From Megamerina dolium (taxonomy: Eukaryota; Arthropoda; Insecta; Diptera; Megamerinidae), in NCBI GenBank assembly GCA_963854835.1, contig OY978525.1, positions 68,066,907 to 68,130,906 of the forward strand: a stretch of 64,000 nt of DNA. The letters are read 5' to 3'. Position 1 is the stretch's first letter. Each line of letters starts with the position of its first letter. Made by a program: the position numbers and the translations under genes. The notes below the pieces were generated by a model. It saw only the letters and a list, made by a program, of their open reading frames with translations, made no database searches and had not been told where the DNA came from. Of this stretch, positions 21,208 through 32,490 are shown in pieces.

Positions 21208-21643
21208 TGTTACGTTTTTATTCTGTGAACGTTTAATTCTATTTGAATTACCTTGTTCGATCACTGGATTCTGTTAATGATAACTGCAACACTTATTTTA
21301 TACAACTATATACAGCAACAATTTATTTAATAATCTCTTTACAATCAACACTGTTTACAATCAACTATTTACTATAACACTTAAATGTACTTGCAACTTT
21401 TGCCTCTGTATAAATGTTTTCGCAATCACGTTCGGAATTAGATTGATTGTCAATTCTCAACACTGGCTCTATTTATACTCTGTTGGCAACACCCCAGAAT
21501 CTTCCTTTATCGAGATTCTTCTCTTCCTTTCTCGTTGGCTTGTTCTGGTTGTCGCTTATTTCTTTTTGTTGACATTCGTTTCGATGCTGCCAATAGAGTC
21601 AGTCACAATAGTGATGAGTAATCAACTATCGATACTCGTTACA
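21208..21643 (-). repeat. 5' LTR of the Gag-IN gypsy element
   Basis: 436 bp, near-identical to 17973-18408. ATAT follows at 21644-21647, matching 17969-17972. Confidence 0.97.
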
Positions 21644-21691
21644 ATATTGTAAAATCCAGCTAAATTGAGGAATAAAAATTTTACACAATAT

Positions 21692-21775
21692 AATAATAAA
21701 AGTTATATTGTCGAATAAAGGCTATATTGTGTAAAAGAAAAGTTATATTGCCGAATAATAATTATATTGTGTAAA
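21692..21775. repeat. Two tandem copies of a roughly 41-bp AT-rich unit
   Basis: Units of the form GTTATATTG(T/C)CGAATA...TATATTGTGTAAA repeat here and again at 25003-25075 beyond the CR1 LINE, implying that the LINE split one array. Confidence 0.6.
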
Positions 21776-22089
21776 TCAAGTATCAAGCGGCTGTCAAACG
21801 TACAAGACGTGTTTTTGTTCGATCTGTGGTTTTGATTAAATATTGGTTAAATTTTTGTTTAAATTTAATATTACTGTGTTGTACATTTTTGCATTATAAA
21901 GCTAAGTAGAATTTGTTCAATTGCATAGCTTTCTAGTGTGTGATTTTGTACAAAATGTGTCATATTCTAAGTTTTAATTTTAGTATTTTTTCTGTTTGCA
22001 TACTTTTTTATTTTCTGCTTAGTTAAATTGTTGTTTCATTTAACTGCACCTATTGTTGTTATTAGTGACAATATTGATTTATTAGTTGT

Positions 22090-22539
22090 TTGTATTTTAT
22101 CGCTTTCAGTAGCTTTCAAACTGTTATTTGCTTTATAATAAAATTTCTATTTAGATCCAGTTGTTTCAAAACTGGATCAGTGCTGTCTGTAGTTTTTTCA
22201 CTTTCTAAATATACTATAGTACTTTCCTCAGTCTTTCCAAGAGGGTTAGTGGTAGTACCTTCAAAAAAGACGATATTTGTTTCAAGATTGTCTTCTGAAA
22301 TTAGTGTTGAAGATATTCGGTTTTATATAAACTCAAAAATGAAAGGCACTGATTTCTCGGTCTATAAATTCTATTTTACTTTTGAAAGGAAAATTTCCTT
22401 TTTCAAAGTTATCGTTTCTGCTGACGACTTTGGAAGAATGGTCAATAAAAGTTTTTGGCCTGACGGAGAATTTGTGTTTAAACCGAAACAACGTAATAGT
22501 GTCACACTTTCTCAACAATCTGTTCCAACAAAAAACTAA
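22090..22539 (+). pseudogene. CR1 ORF1 remnant
   Basis: The C-terminal half reads KKTIFVSRLSSEISVEDIRFYI, then FFKVIVSADDFGRMVN and SFWPDGEFVFKPK, the RRM-like/CTD pattern seen in CR1-type ORF1 proteins that chaperone the LINE RNA. The N-terminal part is hydrophobic and probably out of frame. The zinc or PHD region expected upstream is not visible, so the protein is truncated. Confidence 0.6.
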
Positions 22540-22544
22540 ATGGA

Positions 22545-24700
22545 ACCCCAACATTCTTCTACATTTTGTATCAGAATGTTAAGGGCTTAAATTCGAAGCT
22601 TTGTGATGTATTTATGAAAAGTTTTGATAGCCCTTTTGATAGTCTTGTGTTTTCGGAAACGTGGCTTAAATCGAATATTAATAACGCTAAAATATTGTGT
22701 AACAACTTTCAAATTTGTAGAAAGGACCGCCCGTCCAAGGTTTTGGCGGTGTCTTCAATGCAATTAAAACTTCATTACCATCAGAAATAGTTTCTTTTTC
22801 TGAAATCGTGGACCAAGAGTTTGTTTGTGTTCGTGTTCGTTTAGGAGCAAAATTTTTGTTTATAACATGTTCTTCGTCCCTCCAAATTTTGATATTAACA
22901 AATATCTTAAACACTCTTCTCTAATCAAGATTGTATTCAATAAATTAAAAGAACATGATTCTACGTTAACTTTCGGTGATTTCAACTTACCCCATGTCTG
23001 TTGGAATCTTGACGATAGTGATCGATTATTACCATGCACTACTCGCGAGAATCTTTGTCAGAGCTAGGCTTAAAACAAGTAAATCCTATTTGTAATAAAA
23101 ATAACAAAATTTTGGATATGGTTTATGTTGATGACTCCTCAGAAGTGTCTTTACCTCGCAGTGAACCCTTTTTTTTCCTGAGGATAGCCATCACCCTACC
23201 TTTTTCTTATCTTTGGAGCATTTCTATACAATCGAACACATAGCTTGATTGCATGTGGAATCGTGCCTGTTTTCGATTACACCAATAAATTCAGTACGCA
23301 TGCCCTTCATAACACCTGATGAAGTTTTGTTCCATCTTAAAACTTTGAATATGTCTTACTTAGCTGGACCTGACAAGATTCCTTCCTGTATTCTTAGATC
23401 TTGTGCTGAATTCGTATATTTACCATTGACCGATATTTTCAATGCTTCACTTCAGCTTGGAAGGAGTCATTCCTAGGCCCATTTTTTAAGAGTGGTTCCA
23501 AATCAGAAATTTCAAATGATGGAGGCATAGCCAAACTAAATGTTATACCTAAATTGTTCGCGGCTATTATTACTACGACTGGTTTTCTCAGTAAAGTCCG
23601 CAAAATCCTGGGACCTACATGGAAAATCCACAATAACCAACCTGCTTGAATTTTCAACCAGTGTAATTAATGTTTTTACTAGTGGCCTCCACACTGATGT
23701 AGTTTGTACTGATTTTAGTAAAGCTTTCGATAAGGTAAATCATGACTAATTAATAAAGAAACTTGATTTAATTGGCATACCCCACATCTTAGTACGCTGG
23801 ATCAGATCTTATTTATCTCACCGTACTCAGAAGGTTCTATTCAAAAACGCAATTTCGAAATTTCAATTCCTCTTATACTTCATTAATGATCTTCCATCAG
23901 CTATTGCACACTCAACTGATTTAATGTTTGCGGATGATGTCAACCTTTTTATGACTCATTATTCATCTGCTTCCCAAAAATGTTTACAGTTGGATTTAAT
24001 TTCTCTTTCAAACTGGTGCTCTTCTAATCTAATGGTCCTTAACTTAGATAAATGTAAGTTTATGATTTTTGCTAGGAGAGAACTTGTTTTTTTATCAGTT
24101 TTCGGTTAATGACAAACCCTTGTTGCGCGTTTTCAACGTTGTTGATTTGGGCATCATCATGTACACTAAACTTCATTTTAATTTACACATTAATTCTTGT
24201 GTTAATGGGGCGAAAAGCATACTTAGTGTTATTAAGAGATAGTCAAGGGAGTTTAACGAGCCGTGTGTAACTAAAACTATTTATACTTCATTGGTTCGTC
24301 CAATTCTGGAGTATGCTTGTACTGTTTGGAATCCCCTATATAGGTTTTACATTGACAATTTGGAATCTGTCCAGAAGCAGTTTTTTTTTTTTTGCTTTAC
24401 GCACCTTTAATTCGGATCCTTCAATTAATCTTTCACCGTATGAACATCGTCTCAAACTGTTAGCCTTGCCAATGCTTGAAAGTAGACAAGTAATGTTTGT
24501 TTCGTCATAGAGCTACTTAATGGTGAAAATGAATCTCCTTTTTTACTAAATGAGCTGAATTTATATGTACCTGGTCTTCCCTCAAGATACTTTAACCCAT
24601 TAAAGTTCATAATGTCTAAAATGATTATTCCATGCTTTATCCTGTTTAAAGCATGTGCAACGACTTTAATAACAACTATTCATGTGTTGATTATCACATT
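22545..24700 (+). pseudogene. CR1 ORF2 remnant: endonuclease and reverse transcriptase
   Basis: Shifting frames carry the APE endonuclease (YQNVKGLNSK at 22566, SETWLKSN at 22660, GDFNLPHVCW at 22975) and RT (TPDEVLFHLKTL at 23300, GPDKIPSCIL at 23370, STITNLLEFSTSVINVF at 23625, DFSKAFDKVNHD at 23710, FADDVNLF at 23927). Several frameshifts and stops interrupt it, and a short segment between RT motifs near 23,590 is scrambled. It would have nicked DNA and reverse-transcribed the LINE RNA; it is inactive. Confidence 0.8.
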
Positions 24701-25002
24701 TCTTCTTAAGCTTTAAAAACAGCTATTTTATCCTATTTTAATTAAATACTTCGTTATAAGTTTTAGTTTTTAGGTAGTTCTATTTTAGTTTAAGCTTTTT
24801 AGTTATATTTTTGTTAGCAGCTGTTAATTGTATAAATCTGTAGCTGTAATTGTAGTCCGTTTACAATCACTTGCCACTTCAGCTTCGCGTTCTCAGAACA
24901 GCTGGGCTGTTGTTGATAGGTCACCAGTTCCGTACGTTATGCGAACGTACCCCTCAGTCGATTGGGTGGGTAAGTGGGCTCGTTGGGACTCGTCGTTAAA
25001 AA

Positions 25003-25075
25003 AAGTTACATTGACGAATAAAAATTATATTGTGTAAAAGAAAAGTTAAATTGACGGATAGAAATTGTAAACTAT
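25003..25075. repeat. Further copies of the roughly 41-bp AT-rich unit
   Basis: About one and a half units matching 21692-21775, placed after the CR1 element. Confidence 0.55.
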
Positions 25076-25459
25076 TGCAACTAAGTGACTGTCGAAAAGA
25101 AAAGGTGCAATTAAGAAATAAAGAACTTCAAACCGAACAACTACATGAGATTTATTACTAGAAGCAGAGTAAAAAAGGGGAGAGTTCCAGGAAATAAGAT
25201 ATTTAAGAACAAAATTGTAGTCTTCGAAAGGAAGACGCAACACCCCGGACACGTTGTGCATTTGTAGTTCGCGCGCTAAAACATCTATGGATGGCATACT
25301 TGCGATCAAATACTATACGGAAATCGCTAACCACTCGTGATACACTCAAGCGATATTTCGCCCAAATGCCAGACACATATTGTACGTCACCTTGAACGTG
25401 GCTTCTACCCAGATCGGGGCTGCATAAAGCACGATAGAAGTTATAACCGTTGCTAGTAA
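25076..25459. other. Unassigned junction sequence
   Basis: Between the repeat array and the recognisable transposase C-terminus. A minus-strand frame is open here, but after MCQKVVENYLKRI its residues no longer match the transposase family. I see no other family signature. Confidence 0.4.
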
Positions 25460-26424
25460 CTTCTTCTTCTTCGATTCTTTTGAGGTAATTTTCGACCACT
25501 TTTTGACACATATTGGGCGGTATCTCAGCCATAACGTGACGAATGTTGGTTTTTAGGTGCTCAAGAGTTAAAGGTTTATCTGCATAAATACGGTCTTTCG
25601 CGTAGCCCCACAAAAAAAAAGTCAAGCGGTGTCAAATCGCATGATGTTGGTGGCCACTTGATATCGCCACGACGAGAAGTTACGCGGCCAGAAAATTTCT
25701 CTTGCAATAAAGCCATATTCGCTCGAGTTGTGTGGCATGTCTTGTTGAACCGTCTTGTTGAAACCACATATTCTCTAAGTCGTATTCTTCAATAGCAGGC
25801 AAAAAAAAGTCGGTTATCATATGACCATAACGCTCCGAATTGACGGTGACAGTCGTTCCATCGTCGTTTTCGAAGAAGTAAGGTCCAATCACACCTCCAA
25901 ATACGACAATTTTGTTTGTTAACATACCCACCGAGTGAGAAATGTGCTTCGTCGCTGAAGAAAATTTTGTTCGAAAAATCGCCGTCCACCGCCTGTTGTT
26001 CAAGCACCCATTCGACGTATCTACGACGTTGTGAATGGTCAGCTGGCTTCAGTTGTTGTGTGAGCTGGATTTTATATGGATGTAGGTGTAGATCCAAATG
26101 CAAAATACGCCATAATGTGCCGTAAGACAGTCCTAATTCCTGAGAACGACGAGGAATCGACACATTCGGGTCGGCAACACTTTCACTTACAGCAGCGATA
26201 TTTTCGGTGGTACGAGCGAAACGATGATGCAGAGACCTTACAATATCTGTAACCGATCCAGTCTCTTCATATTTCTTCACAATTTTGTCAATTGCTTGCA
26301 TAGTTGGACGATTATGTAAACCATAATCTCCTCTTAAAGCACGATATGTGGCTGTGGCAGAATCACCATTTTTGTAGTAGGTTTTTACAATTTTAATGCG
26401 TTGTGCGATAGTTAAGCGATCCAT
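25460..26424 (-). pseudogene. IS630/Tc1-mariner transposase with DUF4817-type HTH, frameshifted
   Basis: Start ATG at 26424. An N-terminal helix-turn-helix ([22 protein letters not shown]) is followed by [10 protein letters not shown] and [17 protein letters not shown], then the DDE core: first Asp in [20 protein letters not shown], second in WFQQDGSTRHAT, third in SCDLTPLDFFF. Counted across a frameshift the last two are about 41 residues apart (DD41D-like). Frames change near 25,960 and 25,720, and the normal C-terminal end is missing. A possible 5' terminal repeat (minus strand AGTGTTATCCATTTCGCGG) is at about 26519-26537, abutting a TA repeat; the other end is lost. Confidence 0.85.
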
Positions 26425-26537
26425 TTTCGCAAATGTCAGACCTTGAACTGAAAAAGAAAGAAATTGTTTTAACAACTCAGTTTGACAGATGTCGAATTCT
26501 AGCCCTATACTTTTGAAACCGCGAAATGGATAACACT

Positions 26538-26538
26538 T

Positions 26539-26617
<79 letters not shown>

Positions 26618-26618
26618 G

Positions 26619-26673
<55 letters not shown>

Positions 26674-26683
26674 ATATGTATAC
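26538..26683. repeat. (TA)n microsatellite
   Basis: About 145 bp of nearly pure TA with a few interruptions (TGTATG, TTTATA). It lies between the transposase remnant and a BEL LTR and gives long meaningless Tyr/Ile frames. Confidence 0.97.
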
Positions 26684-26707
26684 ATAATAATGCAGAAACC
26701 TCGACAC

Positions 26708-27291
26708 TGAAGCTCCGTGAAAAGCCGGTGGGCCGCTTAGTGGCAAGGCTTGCCTGATGAAGATGTTGCTGTCGTTATTACTGCTGTTATTGATGTTACT
26801 GTGCTGTTTTTGCTGCCTGTTGGCGTTATTACTGCCACTGCAATTGCACACACTTTGTCTATTTTTAACTTTTTGGTTTAAGTTTAGTTTTAGATTTAAT
26901 GCAAAGAAACCGGTATCCTTTTTGGGTGTTAATTTATTTGAGTTTAGATTTTGTCTTTATTTTCGATATTATCACCTTTTTGTTTACATTTATTTGAAGT
27001 CTTTGTTTATTATTGTTATTTATATTTTAAGATATAATTTTTGGTTAGAGTAAGAGGCGAGCACTGCCGTGTGTTAGCTCCGAAGCATTATAAACTATTG
27101 GATAAAAAAAAAGGAAAAACAGAAAAGAAAATCAAAGGAGAGAAGAAACAAGTGGAAAAAAACAGAATCGAATATTGAACGGAATAAAGAGAGTTGGCGA
27201 AAATCGGTGATGCCAGATTAATACTCAACCCATTGCCCCAATCCAGAAAAAAAGACAGGGCAGTGCGATGAAACTTATTCTGGTGTAGACA
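26708..27291 (-). repeat. LTR of a minus-strand BEL element
   Basis: On the minus strand it begins TGTCTACACCAGAATAAG at 27291, directly after a BEL polypurine tract, and its 3' part encodes the same [13 protein letters not shown] translation as the BEL-2 LTR end. The end at about 26708 (GGAGCTTCA) is inferred. It resembles the LTRs of BEL-1 and BEL-2 but is a distinct, diverged copy. Confidence 0.75.
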
Positions 27292-27610
27292 TTCCGCCCC
27301 CTTGCAGGGATACTGCAATGGAGACGCAAAGCCCACACCAAAAGAGAGAGGGAAAGAGGGGGAGAGAGAAAGTATAAAATTAGTTTTCAAAATAAAATAA
27401 AAGTAACATTAATATAAAACTAATACTCAAAATGAGGGAAAAAATAAAAAAAACCAACTTTAAAAATATAAAAATATAAATAAAAAATTCATAAATCTTA
27501 AATTAGCATTAAAAAAATAGTAATAATAGAAAACTTGAAGAATATTAAAAAAAATAATATTAGGGATGGGAAATTTCAAATGGATTAGAAAGAAGAACAA
27601 TTGATTACGA
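27292..27610 (-). other. 3' untranslated end of the minus-strand BEL (hairpin, PPT, AT-rich tail)
   Basis: The minus strand reads ...TTGCAG-TATCC-CTGCAA-GGGGGCGGAA into the LTR at 27291 (hairpin 27302-27318). Upstream sequence to about 27600 matches, in opposite orientation, the BEL-2 3' region at 36,320-36,640, including TCCATTTGAAATTTCCCATC. Coding parts of this BEL copy are absent. Confidence 0.75.
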
Positions 27611-27821
27611 CCGAGTGATTAAGAAGATTCTACTGATATCAAAAAATTATCAAATAAGCAAAAAAAAAAAATAAATAAATCATAATTTTATTAATAATAA
27701 TAAATAAAAACAAAAACCAAATCAAGCTATAAAAGATCTGATCTGTTTTCTCTGAAGTAAAAAATAATAATAATAATAATAAAAGGGATAACTACAATTA
27801 ATAAAGTCTGATTAATCTATA
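27611..27821. other. AT-rich sequence, nothing recognised
   Basis: A-runs and AAT repeats; perhaps 5' leader of the LINE that follows. Confidence 0.4.
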
Positions 27822-28634
27822 CGATGATGAAACCGCCTGATCGCGAAAAAACGGTCAACTCATCTCCGTTTTTCTTCGATATAGACAACACTAAAACTTT
27901 GAAAAATGCGGTTGAAGGCCCGAAGTATCTAATGATGACAAGAAGAGAAAGTAGCGATACTCTTACTAACGTCTAGCCATTTTTGTTTAAAAAAGTAATA
28001 GACAGCGTTACCGGTGGAGAAGTTGAAATGTGTAAAAAAATTCGCAGTGGAAACATTCTAATCAAAATTAAAAGCTCCTCTCAAGCCATGAAATTAGTAA
28101 AATTAGTTTCTCGTACCTCACCAATAAAAATAGAAGTTTCTGAACTTCTCTCTTAACTGCTCTTAGGGAGTAATATACTCTAATGACCTGAGAGGAATTA
28201 CTGAAGAAGAAATTCTTAATGAACTCTCTAAAAAAAATGTATCCCAAGTGAAGAAAATATTAAAGATCATAGACGGTAAACTGAAAGAGGCTGGCTTAAT
28301 CATCATAACTTTTGCAGTACCGACACTACCAGCTCATGTGAATATAGGCTACGAACAAGTTAACATCAGACCATATATTCCTATCCCATTGCGCTGCCGA
28401 AATTGTTTTAGATTTGGGCACTGTACTAACCTCTGTAAAAACGATAAGTTATGTATGATCTGTGCCAATAAAGAACATTTGAACTCTAATGATGATTGCA
28501 CAAGCCCTGATATGTGTATTAACTGCAAAGAGAGCAACTTTTCCGACAGTAACCATTCCGTATTCTCCAAAGCATGTCCTGCATTCATAAAGAACAAGGA
28601 GATCCAAGCAATAATTACTCTGCAAAAAGCTTAA
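27822..28634 (+). pseudogene. LINE ORF1 (Gag-like, three zinc knuckles), I-superfamily type
   Basis: ATG at 27822 starts a frame encoding FFFDIDNTKTLKNAVEGPKYLMM, followed after one stop by VIDSVTGGEVEMCKKIRSGNILI, the first RRM-like block of I/LOA-type ORF1. After frame breaks near 28,160 it resumes with GLIIITFAVPTLPAHVNIGY and three knuckles: CRNCFRFGHCTNLC, CMICANKEHLNSNDDC and CINCKESNFSDSNHSVFSKAC (28,395-28,575). These bind the element RNA in active LINEs. At least two stops and a shift disable it. Confidence 0.75.
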
Positions 28635-28773
28635 ATAATAGTTGAAATAAAGGTATTGCTTTGTTTGATTCATCAGAAGAATCAAGCGAACAAACTAAAC
28701 TATAGATAATATATAAAACTATATTAAATATTAAAATAAAAAAAAACCAACACAAGTGCAAGTAAAAAAAATA

Positions 28774-29590
28774 AATGAGTGTTAAACGCTCTCCGCAATC
28801 AGTGCGACGTTTTTTATGAGCAAACATGAATCTCTCAAAACAGAAATTCAAAGTAACAGTGAAAGTACACTGAAATTGTTGAAGCACTGTGAGACAGCAA
28901 CAACAACAACTGAAGACTCTTTGTCTTATGCTCCTTCTCCAAGCAACATGTCTTGGAGTGCACAATGTGTCACACATGAAGTGCAGGAATTAGCAACAAA
29001 AACAGCGCGTGTATTAGGAAATACACCGTTGTCAGTTCTCTCGCAACATAAAGAGAGAGATAATCAATGCACTAAAACAATTGTACCAAAAGCATTTCAA
29101 AACAACAACGTCTTGCTAACCGGTAATTCGCAACATTTGCAAAATGCAAATAAACATGTTGATAAACATTCATCGCTATCAATATCATCAACAAAGGTAC
29201 AAACTGGAATGGATAGGTATATATTAATTACAAAGAGGAAGCGAAGCCCTCAGGGTGACGTACAAAAAAATACCCCGAAAATCCTTAAGCAGAATGGCAC
29301 TAATAATAATAATAATAAAAACAATAATAACAACAACAACAATATAAATAATAATAATAGATTTGCAATGCTAAATCAACAAGAAGTCGAATCAACAGTG
29401 CAGAAATCTAAGCCACCTCCAATATATGTAAGGGAAAACGACCAAACTGAATTAATAAAATGAATTTTCATATAGTAACAATCATGTAGAGCACTATTAA
29501 AGAAATTAAACTACAAATATATGAAGAAAGAAATTACCGTTCTGTCACAAAATATTTTGATGACAAACAGAAATACTATTACACTATGGC
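28774..29590 (+). pseudogene. Jockey-like LINE ORF1 N-terminal fragment
   Basis: An open stretch (28816-29463) with an Asn-repeat tract near 29,300-29,360 followed by RFAMLNQQEVE...KPPPIYVREN. That sequence usually precedes the RNA-binding core of Jockey-clade ORF1 proteins. After a stop and shift the core continues (NFHIVTI, KLQIYEERNYRSVTKYFDD) to about 29,580. It differs in type from the ORF1 just upstream, so two LINEs seem to be joined here. Confidence 0.5.
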
Positions 29591-31195
29591 ACGCCAAAAA
29601 GAAATCGACTTCTGGAGTTATGCTGACGATTTTAACATTGTAGTTCAACTAGACCAAAAGAAAAACCCCACTATAGATTTGACAATATTATTTCAGAACA
29701 TCTCTAACTGGTGTGAATACTCTGGTGCTGCCCTTTCTACTCCAAAGTGCAAATTTATACACATTTGTCGGAAACACAACTGTAACTCCACCGTTATTGC
29801 TAATAACATCCACATCCCCGAAGTTGAAAAGATACAGATGGGACAAACACATTGAATACCTCTACAGTTCCTTAACAAAACAGCTTGACGTGGTAAAATG
29901 CCTACCCAACGTTAAATATAAGTGCTCCACACATTCCCTGCTGCAAATAGTAAAATCGCTCATAATATCAAAAATCAACTAAGGTCTAGTGTTTTATGGT
30001 GTCTGTAGTAAAACACTCCTAAATAAAATTAAAATTACCCTCAACGCGGCGATTAGAACTGCTCTAGGTGCATTCCGCTCTACACCGATACACAACATGT
30101 TTTTCGAGACTTATTTTTCTCACTCTTAAAAATCAAAGACAATCCTTAGAAAAATAAGTAAATCAAATCTTTACAGTCGTGACACGCCCTTATTCAACAT
30201 CATAAAAAAAATTATAAAAACCCATACATTACAGAAAAACCCCTTCAAAATTATAAAGAGCAATACGGACCTGCTCTCAGTTGAATATACCAATTTTGCA
30301 ACTTAAAATCACGACAGCTCATCTCCCTCCCTGGCATATCAAGCCATCATCAATCAATAATCAACTCCGTAGATTCAGCAAATCGTCTACACTTCCTTTT
30401 CATTTCCAGTTCTTATTCTTTGGGATAAGGGATTTTCTATCCAATTATTATTTTATTTACGCAGACGGTTCAAAGTCACACGGAATCACAAGCTACAGCG
30501 TTACAGACGAAAGCAAATTTATTAAAGTGGGAATTCTTCCTGAGTACAGCTCTGTATTTTTAGCAGAAGTTATCGCCATCTACGAAGCTATTAAGTACGT
30601 TAATAACAGGCAAGGCAACTTTGCAATAGCGCCATATCTAATATTCAAAATATTGATTTTTATGCTACCCACATTAGAAATTTCTTAATCGACAAATTCC
30701 CAAGAATCATTTTAATTTGGATTCCAGGACATGTTCAATTTGAAGACAACGACGTTGTCTGCTCCTATTATTTCTACTTCCAACTAAAACTTCACTAATA
30801 TCAAATATCACCTAAAGCATTACCACTCTAACTCGAATAAGATAATTTGAAACACTATCTCGAGTTGGTACAAGGATATAACGTAGACCTCATACATCTT
30901 CACGACTATTTACCTGAAACAATAAACAGATTGGACAGCATTAAAATAATCCGCCTGAGATTAGGTCATACGAAAATATCCCATGGGTATTTGATGAGAA
31001 TTGAGGCTAATGCCTGCTATTACATTACCTACGTGAATGTCCAGAGCATCATACCTTTCGCCGCGAAAACCCTTTAAACCTCTTCTCTAATCCTTCCCCG
31101 ACTAATATTGAAAAAATATTAAAGTTCTTAAAAGTTTACAGATTGTATTACCAAATATAGTAACTGTCTTATTTTAACTCTCTCCTTTCATCCAT
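29586..31195 (+). pseudogene. LINE ORF2 remnant: RT tail, RNase H and C-terminal domain
   Basis: The fragment enters at the RT active site (FWSYADDFNIVV at 29,610) and continues with ALSTPKCKFIHICRK, the thumb (WDKHIEYLYSSLTKQ) and a cellular-type RNase H (FYADGSKSHG at 30,455, SVFLAEVIAIYEAIKYV at 30,555, LIWIPGHVQFEDND at 30,715). A C-terminal motif follows (IIRLRLGHTKISHGYLM at 30,945). Endonuclease and most of RT are missing. RNase H places it in the I/LOA group, not Jockey. An (AAATA)n-like tail ends near 31,290. Multiple stops. Confidence 0.75.
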
Positions 31196-31299
31196 AAGCA
31201 GCTGAAGGCCATTGCTGCTATTGTTGTTATACTCTTAATTAGGTATTAATTTATTTAATACTCTAATTCTGTCAAATAAATAAATAAAAAATTAATTAT

Positions 31300-31628
31300 T
31301 ATTTTTTTACAATTTATTTTATTCATTTTTTTAACTCCATTTATTTTGCATCTATCCATTGGATATTTAGCAGTAATTAATAATAATATTTACATTTTAT
31401 TTTGTAGGGGCAGCAGCTATACTGCTATACCCCTTATTAACTAATACTAATAAAAATTCCTAATTTACAATACATAAATAATGCTTCATTATATTATTAG
31501 GGATTATGAGAATTATTTTAAACTATGTGTTGTTCTTATGTTGCTCTTCAACATTCATTTAAATTAAATTAATTAATGTAATTAAAAAAATATTATAAAC
31601 ACTAAATAATTCTAATGAAGAATTTAGA
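31300..31628. other. AT-rich sequence of the virus-like element, no supported ORF
   Basis: Composition matches the other virus-like islands. A short GC-richer patch at 31,415-31,435 stands out. No coding call. Confidence 0.4.
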
Positions 31629-31802
31629 ATGTCTAAAATAATTAAAAATATTAAAAATATTAAAAATATTGGTTATAATGCAAAAATTGTTCCAAATACT
31701 GTATTCATTAGATTTAGAAATTCTTCGTATAGTACAATTATATTTATTTATATATTATTTGTATTAATTATATTGAGTATATTATATATTTATAATTATT
31801 AA
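31629..31802 (+). CDS. Small single-pass membrane protein of the virus-like element (57 aa)
   Basis: ATG 31629 to TAA 31802. A Lys/Asn/Ile repeat-rich basic N-terminus (three KNI repeats) is followed by a strongly hydrophobic segment at about residues 36-55 (TIIFIYILFVLIILSILYIY). Basic head plus one membrane helix suggests a type II small membrane protein. I do not recognise a family. It is intact, unlike most neighbours, but so short that chance in AT-rich DNA cannot be excluded. Confidence 0.4.
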   Translation: MSKIIKNIKNIKNIGYNAKIVPNTVFIRFRNSSYSTIIFIYILFVLIILSILYIYNY

Positions 31803-31835
31803 TTTAATAATCCTTCATTTAGTAGTTTACAGAAT

Positions 31836-31907
31836 TTATTTTCTAACAAACTCAGAAAGTTTTGCCACTAGTTTATGTAAATATACAATTATTTCATCTT
31901 TGACCAT
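31836..31907 (-). pseudogene. Minus-strand virus-like ORF, C-terminal piece (split by BEL-2)
   Basis: Minus-strand frame ending at TAA 31836-31838; 22 residues including KDEIIVYLHKLVAK. It is separated from its N-terminal part (37194-37513) by BEL-2; at the ACCAT target site the reading frame carries straight on. Function unknown. Confidence 0.55.
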
Positions 31908-32468
31908 TGTCTACGCCAGAATGAATATCCTCGCATTGCCCTGTGTGTCTTTTTCTAAATTGAGGGAATGGGTTGGTTGATCTGGCATCGCCGATTTCTG
32001 CCAATTCGCCCATTCCGCTCAATTTACTATTCTGTGTTTCTTTTCCACTGTCTCCCTCTCTCTCTTAGATGATTTTTTCTGGTTTCCCTGACTTTTGTTC
32101 TGTTTTTTTATTATTATTATTCTTCTGATTACACCAGGGCAGTGCGCGTCTCTATCTCTCTCCCTATCTATATAAAAATAAGAAATCTAAATATAAATAC
32201 TAAATTAAAACTTAACACATAAAATTATAAACTAATTGTGAACAAAACAATAGAACAGAAAAACAAGAAAAATAAAAGCTAAACTCGAAATCAAAAGTGA
32301 CAAGGTGAATTATTAAAAACACAATATAAGAGTATGTGTTATAGTGTTCGTTACTGTGGCGGCAGCAACAAGCAACATCGACAACAGCAGTGGTAGCACC
32401 AACAACATCTTCATCAGGCAAGCCTTGCCAATAAGCGGCCCACCGGCAATCTCTTCTTCGCATATTCA
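31908..32468 (+). repeat. BEL-2 5' LTR
   Basis: 561 bp, TGTCTACGCCAGAATG...CATATTCA; close match to 36640-37188. Shares only its ends and general layout with the BEL-1 LTR. Confidence 0.97.
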
Positions 32469-32490
32469 TTTTTGGTCCTTCGAGCCGGAT

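Larger units (their letters stand above)
17973..21643 (-). mobile_element. Young non-autonomous Ty3/gypsy element encoding Gag-integrase fusion
   Basis: A 3671-bp element with 436-bp LTRs (17973-18408 and 21208-21643) that differ at a single position (A versus G in the GGTT(A/G)TCGC context), flanked by the 4-bp duplication ATAT. On the minus strand it has a tRNA-Leu-type primer site (21188-21205), one 875-residue ORF fusing Gag to integrase, and a polypurine tract (AAGAGGAGGGCAG) before the 3' LTR. Protease, RT and RNase H are absent, so it must depend on enzymes supplied in trans. LTR identity says it moved recently. Confidence 0.95.
21776..25002 (+). mobile_element. Degenerate CR1-clade LINE
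   Basis: Plus-strand LINE with ORF1 and ORF2 remnants lying inside a 41-bp repeat array. ORF2 motifs (YQNVKGLNSK, ETWL, GPDKIPS, STITNLLEF, FADD) are of the CR1 type known from Drosophila. The 3' end has no poly(A); 24,700-25,002 is untranslated. Exact ends are uncertain because flanking repeats are similar to each other. Confidence 0.75.

Noticed and set aside
26538..26683. Long Tyr/Ile-rich open frames
   Set aside because: Pure translation of a TA microsatellite; the same applies to 58715-58869 and 60516-60619.
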